In this document: in pieces, positions 8,915-18,636 of the stretch
How the letters are laid out: the number at the start of each line of letters is the position of its first letter
Numbering within the stretch: the stretch's first letter is position 1
Assembly: GCA_025356575.1 (NCBI GenBank)
Contig: JANXSP010000030.1
Span: forward strand, 1-36,325
Length of the DNA: 36,325 bases
DNA from: Novosphingobium sp.
Lineage (GTDB): Bacteria; Pseudomonadota; Alphaproteobacteria; Sphingomonadales; Sphingomonadaceae
Reading direction: 5' to 3'
The notes under the pieces: generated by a model
Database searches by the model: none
Told to the model about the DNA's origin: nothing
What the model saw: the letters and a program-made list of their open reading frames with translations, nothing else
Position numbers and translations under genes: made by a program

Positions 8915-10431
8915 AGGAGCCTTCTGGAACTGCCGCCACGCCGCCCGCGCAGGATGACATCGCGGCGCTGGCCAAGGGCGGACGCACCAACTTCATCGGC
9001 TTCCTGCTCCGCCTCGCCGCCCGCTTTCCGTTCTTCTTCATCGCGGGGCGGCTTTACGGCGCCGATGCGCTCGGGCGCTTCGCCTCGGCGCTGATCATCA
9101 TCGAGCTTGCCGGGCAGTTCGCCTCGCTCGGGCAAAAGCGCGGGCTGGCCCAGCGCCTGGCGGAGGAGACCCGGCACCCGGCCTGCGTCGTTGCCGACGC
9201 GATGTTGCTGAGCTTGCTGGTCGGGCTGGTCCTGATGCTGGTGTTGCTGGCGTTCCCGGCCCCGATGTTCCCTAGCGGGCAATACACTTCGATCGATCGC
9301 CTGCTGCCGTTGGCGATCATTCCCACCGCGCTGACCGACATCGCGCTGGCCGCGCTCGCTTTCCGCTACGACGTCGCCACCTCGGTCCGCTCGCGTTCGG
9401 TGGTCGAGCCATGGGCGCTGTCGATCGCGGTCGGCGTGCTCTATTTCGTGGTGCCCGAAAGCGGGTTGTCGATCGCCTACCTCTTGTCGATGAGCGCAAG
9501 TGCGGTGGTTGCGCTGATCCCGCTTGCGCGCAACTATGGCATACCGCGGGCATGGACGCCGCAGACGCGCGTGCTCGGCAACCTTGCTGCGGCGAGCTTG
9601 CCGCTCGCTGCCGCCGATGCGGTCGAGTGGGGGACACGTAAGCTCGACATCGCAGTCCTCGGCATTTTCGCCAGCCCGACCGCGGTCGGCGTCTATTACA
9701 TCGCACAGCAGGTCGCGAGCCTTCCGCAGAAACTCAAGACCAGTTTCGAGCCGATCCTGGGCCCGGTGATCACGCGCAACGTCAAGGAAAAGAACTATCA
9801 CGCGATCGCCCAGCAGGTCTGCCAGGTCGGATTCTGGATCATCGCGGCGCAGGCCGGAGTCGCCTTGGCGCTCGGGATCCCGGGACATGCGGTAATGGGC
9901 CTTGTCGGACCCAACTTCACCGGCGGCACGGGCGCGCTGGCGTTTCTCCTTGCCGCCGAAGTCGTCGCGGCGACCGCGGTGGTGAGCGAGGCGGCGCTGA
10001 TCTATCTCGCCCGGATCCGCAACCTCTATGTCTCGCTCGTCACGATCGCGGTCCAGGCGGTGCTGACCGTGGGCGGGATCGAGCTTGTCGACCACCTCGG
10101 GCTGCCCCAGTTGTACCGCGCGGCGGCGGCGGCGGGCGCCCTGATGCTGGCGTTGGGCTTCGCCTCGATCGTCAAGTCGCGGATGCTGGCGGCGATCCTT
10201 GGCGAGCGGATCAACAACTGGCGCTGGCCGCTGGCCTGGGCGGCCGGACCGGCGATCATGGTCGGCGCGGCGGCCAAGTTGCTGCCCGAATGGCTCGAAC
10301 TGATCGTCGGCATCCCCGCGATCCTGGGCACGTATGGTTTCATCATCTGGCACCGCGGGTTCGGCCCCGAGGACCGCGTCCTCTTCCGCAAGAACGTCGC
10401 CGGCGGCGCGGCCGCGGGGGAGCCGGCATGA
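8911..10431 (+). CDS. Polysaccharide flippase-like membrane protein (Wzx/MATE type)
   Basis: The 506-residue integral membrane protein has about 12-14 hydrophobic segments and resembles the oligosaccharide flippase branch of the MVF/MATE-like superfamily. The N-terminus is cytoplasmic and polar (residues 1-30), followed by [20 protein letters not shown], a typical first-helix region. Members move lipid-linked glycans across the inner membrane. No glycosyltransferase genes lie nearby, so the substrate is unknown. It starts inside the tsaD stop (ATGA) and ends inside the next start (ATGA), giving a tight translational chain. In many alphaproteobacteria gpsA follows tsaD; it is absent from this position. 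Confidence 0.8.
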   Translation: MKEPSGTAATPPAQDDIAALAKGGRTNFIGFLLRLAARFPFFFIAGRLYGADALGRFASALIIIELAGQFASLGQKRGLAQRLAEETRHPACVVADAMLLSLLVGLVLMLVLLAFPAPMFPSGQYTSIDRLLPLAIIPTALTDIALAALAFRYDVATSVRSRSVVEPWALSIAVGVLYFVVPESGLSIAYLLSMSASAVVALIPLARNYGIPRAWTPQTRVLGNLAAASLPLAAADAVEWGTRKLDIAVLGIFASPTAVGVYYIAQQVASLPQKLKTSFEPILGPVITRNVKEKNYHAIAQQVCQVGFWIIAAQAGVALALGIPGHAVMGLVGPNFTGGTGALAFLLAAEVVAATAVVSEAALIYLARIRNLYVSLVTIAVQAVLTVGGIELVDHLGLPQLYRAAAAAGALMLALGFASIVKSRMLAAILGERINNWRWPLAWAAGPAIMVGAAAKLLPEWLELIVGIPAILGTYGFIIWHRGFGPEDRVLFRKNVAGGAAAGEPA

Positions 10432-10622
10432 ACAGCGGCGGCGCCATCCAGATCGCCGGCGCAGCGGGGATTGTGTTCGTGCTCGGGTTCGCCGCGCACA
10501 TCGCGCACCCTGCCGAGGATTACGCCGCCGCGCTCACCGTGGCCGCGCTGCTGCTTGTGACATACGCTGCGGGGCTCGGGCTCGGCTGGCTCGGCTTCAG
10601 ACGAAAAGGAGCAAGACGATGA
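10428..10622 (+). CDS. Small two-helix membrane protein, unknown function
   Basis: The 64-residue product has two predicted membrane segments (about 7-26 and 33-55) separated by a short polar HPAEDY turn, and a basic C-terminus RRKGARR. I do not recognise a family. A GGGGAG ribosome binding site lies just upstream, and both ends overlap neighbours by ATGA, which supports it as a real gene. The position between a flippase and a membrane-anchored helix-hairpin-helix protein suggests a shared operon but not a function. Confidence 0.7.
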   Translation: MNSGGAIQIAGAAGIVFVLGFAAHIAHPAEDYAAALTVAALLLVTYAAGLGLGWLGFRRKGARR

Positions 10623-11212
10623 TCGAACTGATCGAGGCGAACTGGCTGGCGTTCGCGCTGGCGCTGCTCGTCGGGCTGGTGGTCGCGTACTGGGTGTTCG
10701 GCCGCGCGACTTCGGCCCCAAAGCGAAGCCATCGCCCCGATGCACTCGACGCAGGGGTTGCGCCCGCGACGCGCAACCAGGCGCTGATCGACGCGCCATC
10801 GGCGGCGCAGACCGTGTCGGTGCCGCTGGCGGGCGCGGGGATGGCCGGTATCGGCGAGATCGTCGCCGCCGCAGCGGCGCAGGAGATCAACAATAGCGAC
10901 GCCGCCGCGGCCACGCGCGAGATCCCCGATCTTCCGCCCAACCCCCCAGCGCAGGCACCTACACGGGCAGTGGCGGGCGACGATCTATCCCGGATCAAGG
11001 GCGTCGGGCCCAAGCTGGTCGCGCTGCTTGCGGGGCTCGGGGTCACCCACTACGTGCAGATCGCGGCGTGGAGCGAGGGCGACATCGACCGGATCGACGG
11101 CCAACTTGGAGCGTTCGCCGGGCGCATCCGCCGTGATAACTGGATCGAGCAGTGCCGCTATCTGTCCGCAGGCGACAGCGCCGGGTTCGAGGCCACGTTC
11201 GGCAAGCTCTGA
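10619..11212 (+). CDS. Membrane-anchored helix-hairpin-helix protein (COG3743-like)
   Basis: The 197-residue product has an N-terminal membrane helix (about 9-28), an Ala/Pro-rich linker (about 30-120) and a C-terminal domain with DDLSRIKGVGPKLVALLAGL (121-140), a helix-hairpin-helix element like that in flap-endonuclease-type and NADH dehydrogenase subunit E C-terminal domains. A Trp-rich tail WIEQCRYL closes the domain. The ATG at 10619 is preceded by AAAGGAG, a strong ribosome binding site, and overlaps the previous stop. Helix-hairpin-helix domains often bind DNA or act as protein contacts; no catalytic residues are visible. Its last 55 bp overlap the convergent lipoprotein gene. Confidence 0.75.
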   Translation: MIELIEANWLAFALALLVGLVVAYWVFGRATSAPKRSHRPDALDAGVAPATRNQALIDAPSAAQTVSVPLAGAGMAGIGEIVAAAAAQEINNSDAAAATREIPDLPPNPPAQAPTRAVAGDDLSRIKGVGPKLVALLAGLGVTHYVQIAAWSEGDIDRIDGQLGAFAGRIRRDNWIEQCRYLSAGDSAGFEATFGKL

Positions 11213-11775
11213 AGCGCGGGACTGGCCGAAGCGGTCGCGGGCGGCGCGCCCTGACGGCGGCATTCGGCGATCAGCCGCGCCGGCTCGCCGCTGCCCGGCA
11301 GCTCGATCATCCCCGCTCCGGGCAGGGTCGCGGTGGCCGGCCCGGCAAATATCTCCAGCCGCGGGTCAACCGCGGGCAGTTCGCCGGTCCACTGCGATTC
11401 TCCCCCGATGCGCTGCGCCGCGATCGGCAAGCGCGCGATGCCCTTCGCTCCCACGAGGGCGAACAGCGCCTCGGCGCCGGGATCGGCGGGATCGAGCCGG
11501 GTATATTCGAGCATCGCGGTGCGGCCGGCGCCGATCCGGCAAGCCAGCTTCAGCAACGCTGCGCTACCGGGCACGCCGAAGCTCGCCGAATGCGCCTGGC
11601 TCACCCAGACCGCGCCTTTGGGCTGCGCGGCCGGTGCGGGCAGCGGCGCGTCGGCGGGAACCTGGTCGAGCGCGATCCGCTGCGCCGGCGCATCGGTGTT
11701 GGATGGGCTGCAGGCGGCGAGGAGGAGCGCGGCAGCGAGGACTGGACCGGCAAACTTCGGGATCGCGAACCGCAA
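11158..11775 (-). CDS. Hypothetical lipoprotein
   Basis: The 205-residue product has a signal peptide ending in a lipobox LLLAAC (C22), followed by an acidic and Pro-rich linker. No catalytic motif or known family is evident. The start appears to be TTG at 11775: a GAGGA sits about 7 bases upstream, and no ATG or GTG lies at the right place. The gene follows hicB by 10 bp on the same strand, so it may share the hicAB transcript. It runs 55 bp into the end of the convergent helix-hairpin-helix gene, which is unusual for two real genes; an earlier functional stop cannot be seen. Confidence 0.65.
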   Translation of the reverse strand: MRFAIPKFAGPVLAAALLLAACSPSNTDAPAQRIALDQVPADAPLPAPAAQPKGAVWVSQAHSASFGVPGSAALLKLACRIGAGRTAMLEYTRLDPADPGAEALFALVGAKGIARLPIAAQRIGGESQWTGELPAVDPRLEIFAGPATATLPGAGMIELPGSGEPARLIAECRRQGAPPATASASPALQSLPNVASNPALSPADR

Positions 11776-11785
11776 ACGAAAGTCC

Positions 11786-12010
11786 TCAGCCCGCGGCGTA
11801 GATCGCCGGCCGATACCGCGGCAAAGGAATCGCGAAACCGCGTTCGCCCGCTACGTCGAGCCATCCGGAGATCGCGCCGTTCACATTTTCGAGCGCCTCA
11901 GCCCGCGTTGCGCCGTGGGCCGAGCACGGCTTGAGATCGGGAACATCGGCGATCCAGCACGCGTCTTCTGCGGACCAGAACAGGTTGATATGATAATGCG
12001 GCTCGTTCAC
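11786..12010 (-). CDS. hicB: HicB-like antitoxin
   Basis: The 74-residue protein matches the partial RNase-H-like HicB fold: YHINLFWSAEDACWIADVPDL at the N-terminus, then a CSAHGATRAEALENV segment. The gene starts with GTG and overlaps the hicA stop (GTGA), the usual toxin-antitoxin coupling. HicB antitoxins neutralise HicA and often repress their own promoter. This one has no obvious added C-terminal DNA-binding domain, so promoter control, if any, may need the complex. The base composition is visibly less GC-rich than its neighbours, suggesting later arrival. Confidence 0.85.
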   Translation of the reverse strand: MNEPHYHINLFWSAEDACWIADVPDLKPCSAHGATRAEALENVNGAISGWLDVAGERGFAIPLPRYRPAIYAAG

Positions 12011-12261
12011 CCGGCAATATATAGGCCGTATTCCTCAACCAGTTCAAGGAATTCGCGGACCTGATACCGCTTGGCATCCTTGCCGTCTGGCTGGACGGGA
12101 AACGGCCGCCCGATGGCTGGATGGACGTAGATCCGGTGACTGCCCGAGGTGCGGGCGTGGTTGAAGCCGAAGGCGGCGAGCAGGCGCTCGAAATCGCGAA
12201 ACTGGATTGGTGAGCGCGGACTTGAAAGCACGGCGGCGTAAAGCTTATCGGTCTTCCCCAT
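12007..12261 (-). CDS. hicA: HicA-like mRNA interferase toxin
   Basis: The 84-residue protein has the HicA double-stranded-RNA-binding-like fold with FGFNHARTSGSHRIYVHP; H42 in GSH is the expected catalytic His. HicA toxins cut mRNA independently of the ribosome until bound by HicB. The ATG at 12261 is chosen; a possible promoter (TTGGCA at 12292-12297, 17 bp, CATACA at 12269-12274, minus strand) overlaps the alternative ATG at 12300. If that promoter is right, the transcript would begin almost at the ATG. The gene lies 86 bp downstream of uvrB on the same strand. Confidence 0.87.
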   Translation of the reverse strand: MGKTDKLYAAVLSSPRSPIQFRDFERLLAAFGFNHARTSGSHRIYVHPAIGRPFPVQPDGKDAKRYQVREFLELVEEYGLYIAG

Positions 12262-12268
12262 GTCCCAG

Positions 12269-12297
12269 TGTATGCCGGGTAGATAATTCGTTGCCAA
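12269..12297 (-). promoter_or_regulatory. Possible hicAB promoter
   Basis: On the minus strand, TTGGCA (12297-12292) and CATACA (12274-12269) are separated by 17 bp, in a locally AT-richer stretch upstream of the preferred hicA ATG. The match to the consensus is moderate. It would place the transcription start within a base or two of the start codon. Confidence 0.3.
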
Positions 12298-12347
12298 CAT
12301 GCACCCCGGCCATTTCCACCCATTGGTTTCGCGATGGATGACCTACC

Positions 12348-14537
12348 TCACCGCCCCCACTTCTTCTTGCTCTCGCGTCCATAGCGGCCCTTGCGCGTGC
12401 CCGGCTTGCCCTCGTTGCTGCGGCCCACCTTGGGCGCTTGCGAGTGCGGCGGGGGCAGGCCGAGTTCGTCGGCCTCCAGGCGGCGGATTTCGTCGCGCAG
12501 GCGGCCCGCTTCCTCGAATTCGAGGTCCGCGGCGGAGGCGCGCATGCGCTTTTCGAGGTCTTCGATGTAACCGCGCAGGTTGTGGCCGACCAGGTTGTTG
12601 CGCTCGGGATCGTCCAGTTCGACCAGCACGCCGTCGCGCGCTGCGGTATGTGCGACGATGTCCTGAATGCCGCGCTTGATGCTTTCCGGCGTGATCCCGT
12701 GTTCGATATTGAACGCGTGCTGCTTTTCGCGGCGCCGGTCGGTTTCGGCGATCGCGCGTTCCATGCTTCCGGTCATGCGGTCGGCGTAAAGGATCACGCG
12801 CCCGTCGACGTTGCGCGCGGCGCGGCCGATGGTCTGGATCAGGCTGGTTTCGGAGCGCAGGAAGCCCTCCTTGTCGGCGTCGAGGATGCAGACCAGCCCG
12901 CATTCGGGGATGTCGAGGCCTTCGCGCAGGAGGTTGATCCCGACGAGCACGTCGTAGACCCCCAGCCGCAAGTCGCGGATCAGTTCGATCCGCTCCAACG
13001 TCTCGACGTCGCTGTGCATGTAGCGCACGCGCAACCCCGCCTCGTGCATGAATTCGGTGAGGTCTTCGGCCATGCGCTTGGTCAACGTGGTGACGAGCGT
13101 GCGGTAGCCGACAGCCGCGACCTTGCGGCATTCCTCGATGCAGTCCTGAACCTGATCCTCGACCGGGCGGATGAACACCGGCGGGTCGATCAGCCCGGTC
13201 GGGCGGATAACCTGTTCGGCGAACACCCCGCCCGATTGCTCCATTTCCCAGTGTCCGGGCGTGGCCGAGACCGCGACGGTCTGCGGGCGCATTGCGTCCC
13301 ATTCGTTGAAGCGCAGCGGGCGGTTGTCGATGCAGCTCGGCAGGCGAAAGCCGTATTCGGCCAGCGTGATCTTGCGGCGGTGATCGCCCTTGCTCATCGC
13401 GCCGATCTGCGGGACGGTCTGGTGGCTTTCGTCGACGAACAGCAGCGCGTTTTCGGGGAGGTATTCGAACAACGTCGGCGGGGGTTCGCCGGGGAGCCGC
13501 CCGGTCAGGAAGCGGCTGTAGTTCTCGATCCCCGCGCAGCTGCCGGTGGCGGCGATCATTTCGAGATCGAAGTTGGTGCGCTGCTCGAGCCGCTGGGCTT
13601 CGAGCAGCTTGCCCTCGATCTCGAGCTCCTTGAGCCGTTCGGTCAGCTCGAACCGGATCGCCTGGGTCGCCTGCTTCATCGTCGGGCCGGGGGTCACGTA
13701 GTGCGAGTTGGCATAGACCCGCACGCTGCTGAGCTTGGCGCCCGACTTGCCCGTCAGTGGATCGAACTCGGCGATTTCCTCGATCTCGTCGCCGAAGAAA
13801 CTGATGCGCCAGGCCATGTCCTCGTAGTGCGAGGGAAAAATTTCGAGGTTGTCGCCACGCACGCGGAAGTTGCCGCGTTGGAACGCGGCGTCGTTGCGCT
13901 TGTACTGCAGCGCGACGAGCTTGCGGATGATCTCGCGCTGGTCGGCGCTGGTCCCCTTCTTGAGGTCGAAGATCATCGCGGAGTACGTCTCGACCGAGCC
14001 GATCCCGTAAAGGCAGCTGACCGAGGCGACGATGATCACGTCGTCGCGCTCGAGCAGCGACCGGGTCGCGGCGTGGCGCATCCGGTCGATCGCCTCGTTC
14101 ACCGAGCTTTCCTTCTCGATGTAGGTGTCGGACCTGGCGACGTAGGCTTCGGGCTGGTAATAGTCGTAGTAGCTGACGAAATACTCCACCGCATTGTCGG
14201 GGAAGAAGCTCTTGAATTCGCCGTAAAGCTGAGCGGCGAGGATCTTGTTCGGCGCCAGGATCAGCGCCGGACGCTGCAATCTCTCGATCACCTGAGCCAT
14301 CGTGAAGGTCTTGCCGCTGCCGGTCACGCCGAGCAGGACCTGGGTCATGTCGCCCGCGAGCGCCTGTTCGACCAGCTCGGCAATCGCCGCCGGCTGATCG
14401 CCCGCGGGTTCGTATTCCGAAGAGATGCGAAATGGCCGGCCGCCTTCCGCTTTCGGCGGTCGCTGCGGCTTGTGGGGCACGAAAGCGGCCGAAGTATCGG
14501 GCTCTTCCAGCCCGCGGCGGATGACGAGTTCGGACAT
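12348..14537 (-). CDS. uvrB: Excinuclease ABC subunit B
   Basis: Nucleotide excision repair helicase-like subunit that loads onto DNA with UvrA and positions UvrC. The 729-residue product has a Walker A GVTGSGKT (70-77), the beta-hairpin region with [20 protein letters not shown], the DESH box ([15 protein letters not shown]), helicase motifs V and VI, and a C-terminal UVR motif ([17 protein letters not shown]) for UvrC contact. The length is normal, with a slightly long N-terminus. The ATG at 14537 is chosen because the family sequence starts soon after it. The open frame runs on to 15362 but there crosses the divergent DUF3617 gene. A GTTC-N7-GTTC box lies 17 bp upstream. Confidence 0.97.
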   Translation of the reverse strand: MSELVIRRGLEEPDTSAAFVPHKPQRPPKAEGGRPFRISSEYEPAGDQPAAIAELVEQALAGDMTQVLLGVTGSGKTFTMAQVIERLQRPALILAPNKILAAQLYGEFKSFFPDNAVEYFVSYYDYYQPEAYVARSDTYIEKESSVNEAIDRMRHAATRSLLERDDVIIVASVSCLYGIGSVETYSAMIFDLKKGTSADQREIIRKLVALQYKRNDAAFQRGNFRVRGDNLEIFPSHYEDMAWRISFFGDEIEEIAEFDPLTGKSGAKLSSVRVYANSHYVTPGPTMKQATQAIRFELTERLKELEIEGKLLEAQRLEQRTNFDLEMIAATGSCAGIENYSRFLTGRLPGEPPPTLFEYLPENALLFVDESHQTVPQIGAMSKGDHRRKITLAEYGFRLPSCIDNRPLRFNEWDAMRPQTVAVSATPGHWEMEQSGGVFAEQVIRPTGLIDPPVFIRPVEDQVQDCIEECRKVAAVGYRTLVTTLTKRMAEDLTEFMHEAGLRVRYMHSDVETLERIELIRDLRLGVYDVLVGINLLREGLDIPECGLVCILDADKEGFLRSETSLIQTIGRAARNVDGRVILYADRMTGSMERAIAETDRRREKQHAFNIEHGITPESIKRGIQDIVAHTAARDGVLVELDDPERNNLVGHNLRGYIEDLEKRMRASAADLEFEEAGRLRDEIRRLEADELGLPPPHSQAPKVGRSNEGKPGTRKGRYGRESKKKWGR

Positions 14538-14553
14538 GGGCGCGGATATGGAG

Positions 14554-14568
14554 GTTCCCGATGCGTTC
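14554..14568. promoter_or_regulatory. Putative LexA (SOS) box upstream of uvrB
   Basis: Exact GTTC-N7-GTTC, the alphaproteobacterial LexA operator pattern, with spacer CCGATGC. It lies 17 bp before the uvrB start in the 108-bp gap shared with the divergent DUF3617 gene. uvrB is a known SOS gene in this class. The spacer is more GC-rich than in typical boxes, which lowers confidence. Confidence 0.5.
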
Positions 14569-14645
14569 CGCAATCCCGCGTTGGCAGCCCGGCGCTGCGG
14601 TGTTAGCGTTTTGCGGCCTGCGGGCGTCATCAGGGGGTTTTCGTC

Positions 14646-15218
14646 ATGCGTGCAGTCATCGTCCCGCTCGTTGCCCTGTGCATGATCGCCGGGTGCAAAC
14701 AGGCACCGCCCAAAACGGCCGCGGAAGTGAAGGAAGCGGTCGCCAAGCTCGATAAGCCGCTGCCCGGGCTGTACCGCTCGACGATCAAGCTGGCCGAATT
14801 CAGCGTTCCGGGAATGTCGGCGGCGCAGTCCGAACGGATGCGGACGATGTTCGATAGCGCGCAGTCGCGCGATTTCTGCCTGACTGCAGCCGATGCCGAG
14901 AAGGGCTACGAAGAGATGACCAAGCGACTGGCGCAAGGCCAGTGCACGTACGACCGGTTCGAGGCGGCGGGCGGTTCGATCGACGCGGCGATGACTTGCA
15001 ACGCCGTGCGCGGCGCGACCTCGAAGGTCGCCATGAAGGGAACCTTGAACCCCGAGGGGTCGCAAATCCACATGACGGTCGAGCAGTCGCTCCCGGGGAT
15101 GGGTGCCGCGGCGAGCCTGGGCGTGGGCGGGGTCAAAATGGTAGCCGATGTGACGTCCAACCGGGTTGGCGATTGTCCCGCAGCAGCGCCGAGTCACGCC
15201 GCGCCGACGCCGGGCTGA
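14646..15218 (+). CDS. DUF3617 lipoprotein
   Basis: The 190-residue predicted lipoprotein has a lipobox MIAGC (C17). The DUF3617 pattern follows: [18 protein letters not shown], a conserved [15 protein letters not shown] segment, and paired cysteines ([22 protein letters not shown]) that probably form disulfides in the periplasm. The family is widespread in sphingomonads and has no assigned role. A ribosome binding site AGGGGG lies 8 bases before the ATG. It is divergent from uvrB. Confidence 0.85.
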   Translation: MRAVIVPLVALCMIAGCKQAPPKTAAEVKEAVAKLDKPLPGLYRSTIKLAEFSVPGMSAAQSERMRTMFDSAQSRDFCLTAADAEKGYEEMTKRLAQGQCTYDRFEAAGGSIDAAMTCNAVRGATSKVAMKGTLNPEGSQIHMTVEQSLPGMGAAASLGVGGVKMVADVTSNRVGDCPAAAPSHAAPTPG

Positions 15219-15321
15219 CCGGCGCGCCCCGCACCGATCGGGACATCCGTTTCGCAATGCTGCAGCGCACCGTGGTTTTGCTTGGCAAGTCCTTGGTTTG
15301 GTGCAAGCATCGCGGTTACCG

Positions 15322-16764
15322 ATGAAGCCTGTTGCGCCCCCCTGTTTCGATGAGATGCACACTGCCGATGGCGTGGTCCGGCCCGCTTTTGCCGACTATT
15401 GCCAATGGTACGAAGCGCAGGACCGCTCGGGCCTGAGGCGCAAGCAGGGCGAGGCGGAGGGGTTCTTCCGCAACACCGGGATCACCTTCAACGTCTATGG
15501 CGATGCCGATGGCGAGGAGCGGCTGATACCGTTCGACATGGTTCCGCGGATCATCACCGCGGCCGAATGGCGTTTGCTCTCGCGCGGGATCGAGCAGCGG
15601 GTGCGCGCTCTCAACGCCTTCCACCACGATCTCTACCACCGCCAGGAGATCGTCCGCGCCGGGCGCTTTCCCGCGCGCCTGCTCCAGGGCAACGCCGCGT
15701 TCCTGGCCAATATGGTCGGGTTCACGCCGCCCGGCGGGGTCTATACCCACATCGTCGGGATCGACCTGGTGCGGACCGGGCCCGAAGAATTCATGGTCCT
15801 TGAGGATAACGCGCGCACGCCCTCGGGCGTCTCGTACATGCTCGAGAACCGCGAGACGATGATGGCGATGTTCCCCGAACTGTTCACGCGGATCCGCGTG
15901 CGCCCGGTGTCCGACTATCCGCGGCGGCTCGCGCGCAGCCTGGCCGCCTGCGCGCCCGATATCGCCGATCGGCCCCGAGGTAATCGGCCGGTGGTCGCCG
16001 TGCTCACCCCCGGCATCTTCAACAGCGCCTATTTCGAGCATGCCTTCCTGGCCGACCAGATGGGCGCCGAGCTGGTCGAGGGCAGCGATCTGCGCGTGAT
16101 CGGCGGGCGGGTAGCGATGCGGACCACGCGCGGGTATGAGCCGATCGACGTGCTTTACCGCCGGGTCGACGACGATTATCTCGATCCGCTCAGCTTCAAT
16201 CCCGAAAGCAAGCTGGGTGTACCCGGGATCATGGATATCTACCGCGCCGGGCGGATCACCATCGCCAACGCCCCGGGCACCGGAATCGCCGACGACAAGG
16301 CGGTCTACAGCTTCATGCCCGAGATCGTCGAGTTCTATACCGGCGAGAAACCGATCCTCAAGAACGTGCCGACATTCCGCTGTTCGGAACCCGACAGTCT
16401 GGCTTACGTGCTCGACAACCTGGCCGAGCTGGTGGTGAAGGAAGTCCACGGTTCGGGCGGCTACGGGATGCTGATCGGCCCGACCTCGAGCCGGAAGGAA
16501 CTCGAAGCGTTCCGGGCCAAGCTCAAGGCCAAACCGGGCAACTACATCGCCCAGCCGACGCTGGCGCTATCGACCATGCCGGTGTTCACCAAGGCCGGGT
16601 TCGCTCCGCGCCATGTCGATCTGCGCCCGTTTGTGCTGGTTTCGCCCGCGGGAATCGAGATCACCCCCGGCGGGCTCACCCGCGTGGCGCTCAAGAAGGG
16701 CAGCCTCGTGGTCAATTCGTCGCAGGGCGGCGGGACCAAGGACAGCTGGGTGCTGGCCGACTGA
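15322..16764 (+). CDS. Circularly permuted ATP-grasp protein of the Anbu operon
   Basis: The 480-residue protein of the circularly permuted type 2 ATP-grasp family (DUF404/DUF407) contains [18 protein letters not shown] near the N-terminus, [19 protein letters not shown] in the middle (ATP-grasp metal and substrate region) and [20 protein letters not shown] further on (phosphate-loop-like). Comparative genomics by Aravind and colleagues proposed that such proteins act as peptide or amide ligases, in the same operon as an alpha-E protein, a transglutaminase-like peptidase and Anbu, exactly as here. The ATG at 15322 gives the usual family length, although no clear ribosome binding site precedes it. 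Substrate unknown. Confidence 0.92.
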   Translation: MKPVAPPCFDEMHTADGVVRPAFADYCQWYEAQDRSGLRRKQGEAEGFFRNTGITFNVYGDADGEERLIPFDMVPRIITAAEWRLLSRGIEQRVRALNAFHHDLYHRQEIVRAGRFPARLLQGNAAFLANMVGFTPPGGVYTHIVGIDLVRTGPEEFMVLEDNARTPSGVSYMLENRETMMAMFPELFTRIRVRPVSDYPRRLARSLAACAPDIADRPRGNRPVVAVLTPGIFNSAYFEHAFLADQMGAELVEGSDLRVIGGRVAMRTTRGYEPIDVLYRRVDDDYLDPLSFNPESKLGVPGIMDIYRAGRITIANAPGTGIADDKAVYSFMPEIVEFYTGEKPILKNVPTFRCSEPDSLAYVLDNLAELVVKEVHGSGGYGMLIGPTSSRKELEAFRAKLKAKPGNYIAQPTLALSTMPVFTKAGFAPRHVDLRPFVLVSPAGIEITPGGLTRVALKKGSLVVNSSQGGGTKDSWVLAD

Positions 16765-16780
16765 TGGCGCGCCGGTCGTC

Positions 16781-17725
16781 ATGCTAGGCCGCACCGCCAA
16801 CGGCGTGTTCTGGATGTGCCGCTATCTTGAGCGCGCGGAGAACACCGCGCGGCTGGTCGAGGCGGGGTTCCGCATGGCGATGACCCGCGGCACGATCGCT
16901 TCGGAAGAAGAATGGCGCTCGGTCGTGATCACGACCGGCCAGCAGCGGCTCTATGCCCAGCACAACGGCACCTACACCGGAATCCAGGTGTGGAACTTCA
17001 TCCTGCGCGACAAGCACAACCCCAACTCGGTACTCAACATGATCGAGGCCGCGCGCAGCAACGCGCGCGGGGTACGCACCGCGCTGACCCGCGAGGTGTG
17101 GGAAGCGACCAACGAAGCGTGGATGAACCTGCGCGCCATGCTCGCCCGCCCGGTGCGCGAGAGCGGGCTGGGCGAAGTCCTCGCCGCGATCCGCCGCCAT
17201 GCCACGCTCGTTCGCGGGGCGATGGACGGGACGATGCTGCGCAACGACAATTTCAATTTCGCGCGCGTCGGCACGTTCGTCGAGCGTGCGGACAACACCG
17301 CGCGTATTCTCGACGTGAAGTACTACGTCTTGCTGCCCAGCCTGGCCTACGTCGGATCGAGCCTCGACCACGTCCAGTGGGAGACGGTGCTGCGCTCGGT
17401 CTCGGGCGAGCGGGCCTATCGCTGGCTCAACGCGGGGGTCATGGATCCGCGCGGCATTGCCGAGTTCCTCATTCTCGACGGGCGGTTCCCGCGCAGTCTG
17501 GCGTTCTGCTACGCCAAGCTGTCGAGCAACCTTGGCGGGCTGGCGCGTCAATACGGCAGCGAGGCGCAAAGCCAAGACCTCCTGCGCCGGCTCAGCACGC
17601 GGTTCGAGGAAAGCGACATCGCGCGCATTTTCGACTCGGGGCTGCACGAATTCATCACCCGGTTCATTGCCGGCAACCAGCAGCTCGCGCAGGCGATCGC
17701 CGACGATTACCGGTTCACCGAATGA
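16781..17725 (+). CDS. Alpha-E domain protein (DUF403)
   Basis: The 314-residue, mostly alpha-helical protein has the alpha-E start MLGRTANGVFWMCRYLERAE, a second ARVGTFVERADNTARILDVK repeat of the same pattern near residues 163-182, and a Trp/Arg-rich centre. The alpha-E family is almost always encoded beside the circularly permuted ATP-grasp gene, 16 bp upstream here, and is thought to assist it. No catalytic residues are known. The ATG at 16781 begins the family sequence; an ATG at 16764 is in another frame and stops within eight codons. Confidence 0.92.
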   Translation: MLGRTANGVFWMCRYLERAENTARLVEAGFRMAMTRGTIASEEEWRSVVITTGQQRLYAQHNGTYTGIQVWNFILRDKHNPNSVLNMIEAARSNARGVRTALTREVWEATNEAWMNLRAMLARPVRESGLGEVLAAIRRHATLVRGAMDGTMLRNDNFNFARVGTFVERADNTARILDVKYYVLLPSLAYVGSSLDHVQWETVLRSVSGERAYRWLNAGVMDPRGIAEFLILDGRFPRSLAFCYAKLSSNLGGLARQYGSEAQSQDLLRRLSTRFEESDIARIFDSGLHEFITRFIAGNQQLAQAIADDYRFTE

Positions 17726-17770
17726 GCGCGCGTCGATTATTCGCGCAGTGCCGGAAGGAGTTCTGAACCC

Positions 17771-18619
17771 GTGCGCCTGTCGATCAACCACCGCACCAGT
17801 TATGAGTTCAGCATGCCGGTGGCGCGCGGCCTGCAGCGGCTGCGCCTGACCCCAAAGTCCACCCAGGGGCAGTCGATCGGCGATTGGCAGATGGCTTACG
17901 AAGGCATCACCCTGGAAGCCGAGTACGACGATCAGCATCACAACCGCACCCAGCTCGCCTCGGTCGAACCGGGAGTCCGCGAGGTGACCATTACCTGCAC
18001 CGGGATTGTCGACACGTCGGACCAGGCGGGGATCATCGGCAGTCACACCGGCCACATGCCGCTGTGGGCTTTCCTCGAACAATCGCGGCTGACCCGTCCC
18101 GGGGCGCGAATGCGCGCGCTGATCCAGCGCCTCGGCGGTGAAGGCGCAGCGGCGGCGGGCGCGGGCGGCGGGTCCGATACCGGGCGGCTCGATACGCTGC
18201 ACGAGCTGTCGTATTCGATCCGCGCCGATGTCGCCTATCGCACGGGCGAAACGCTGGTGACGACTCCGGCCGAGGACGCGATGGCGGCGGCCGTCGGGGT
18301 GTGCCAGGACCACGCGCACATTTTCCTCGGCTGCGCGCGCGCGCTGGGTATTCCATCGCGCTATGTCAGTGGATATCTGATGATGAACGACCGCATCGAC
18401 CAGGACGCCGGCCACGCCTGGGCCGAGGCTTACGTCGACGGGCTGGGCTGGGTCGGGTTCGATATATCCAACGGGATCAGCCCTGATTCGCGCTACGTCC
18501 GCGTCGCCACCGGGCGCGACTACGGCGAGGCTGCGCCGATCACCGGGATATCGTTCGGGGCGCACGAGACCTTGCTCAAGGTTCATCTGGCGGTGGAGCA
18601 GCAGGCGGTTGAACAATAA
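17771..18619 (+). CDS. Transglutaminase-like cysteine peptidase of the Anbu operon
   Basis: The 282-residue protein has an N-terminal beta-rich domain (MRLSINHRTSYEFSMPVARG) and a transglutaminase-like core with the catalytic triad C178 (VGVCQDHAH), H215 (AGHAWAEAYV) and D231 (GFDISNG). These enzymes are usually proteases or amidases in bacteria. The gene starts with GTG; AAGGAG at 17755-17760 lies 10 bases upstream. It is third in the Anbu operon, where it is proposed to cut the bond made by the ATP-grasp ligase or to process the same product (inference). Confidence 0.93.
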   Translation: MRLSINHRTSYEFSMPVARGLQRLRLTPKSTQGQSIGDWQMAYEGITLEAEYDDQHHNRTQLASVEPGVREVTITCTGIVDTSDQAGIIGSHTGHMPLWAFLEQSRLTRPGARMRALIQRLGGEGAAAAGAGGGSDTGRLDTLHELSYSIRADVAYRTGETLVTTPAEDAMAAAVGVCQDHAHIFLGCARALGIPSRYVSGYLMMNDRIDQDAGHAWAEAYVDGLGWVGFDISNGISPDSRYVRVATGRDYGEAAPITGISFGAHETLLKVHLAVEQQAVEQ

Positions 18620-18636
18620 CGCGCCCGGCAATAGGC

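Noticed and set aside
11786..12261. hicAB as part of a mobile element
   Set aside because: No integrase, transposase, terminal repeats or target duplication found around it; only base composition suggests transfer.
12438..14606. 722-codon open frame opposite uvrB
   Set aside because: It is the mirror of uvrB, has no recognisable domains, and would need to overlap the whole repair gene.
15293..15308. GG-N10-GC pattern resembling a sigma-54 promoter before the ATP-grasp gene
   Set aside because: The -12 element lacks TTGC and the -24 lacks TGGCAC; only the bare GG/GC spacing fits, which is common in GC-rich DNA.
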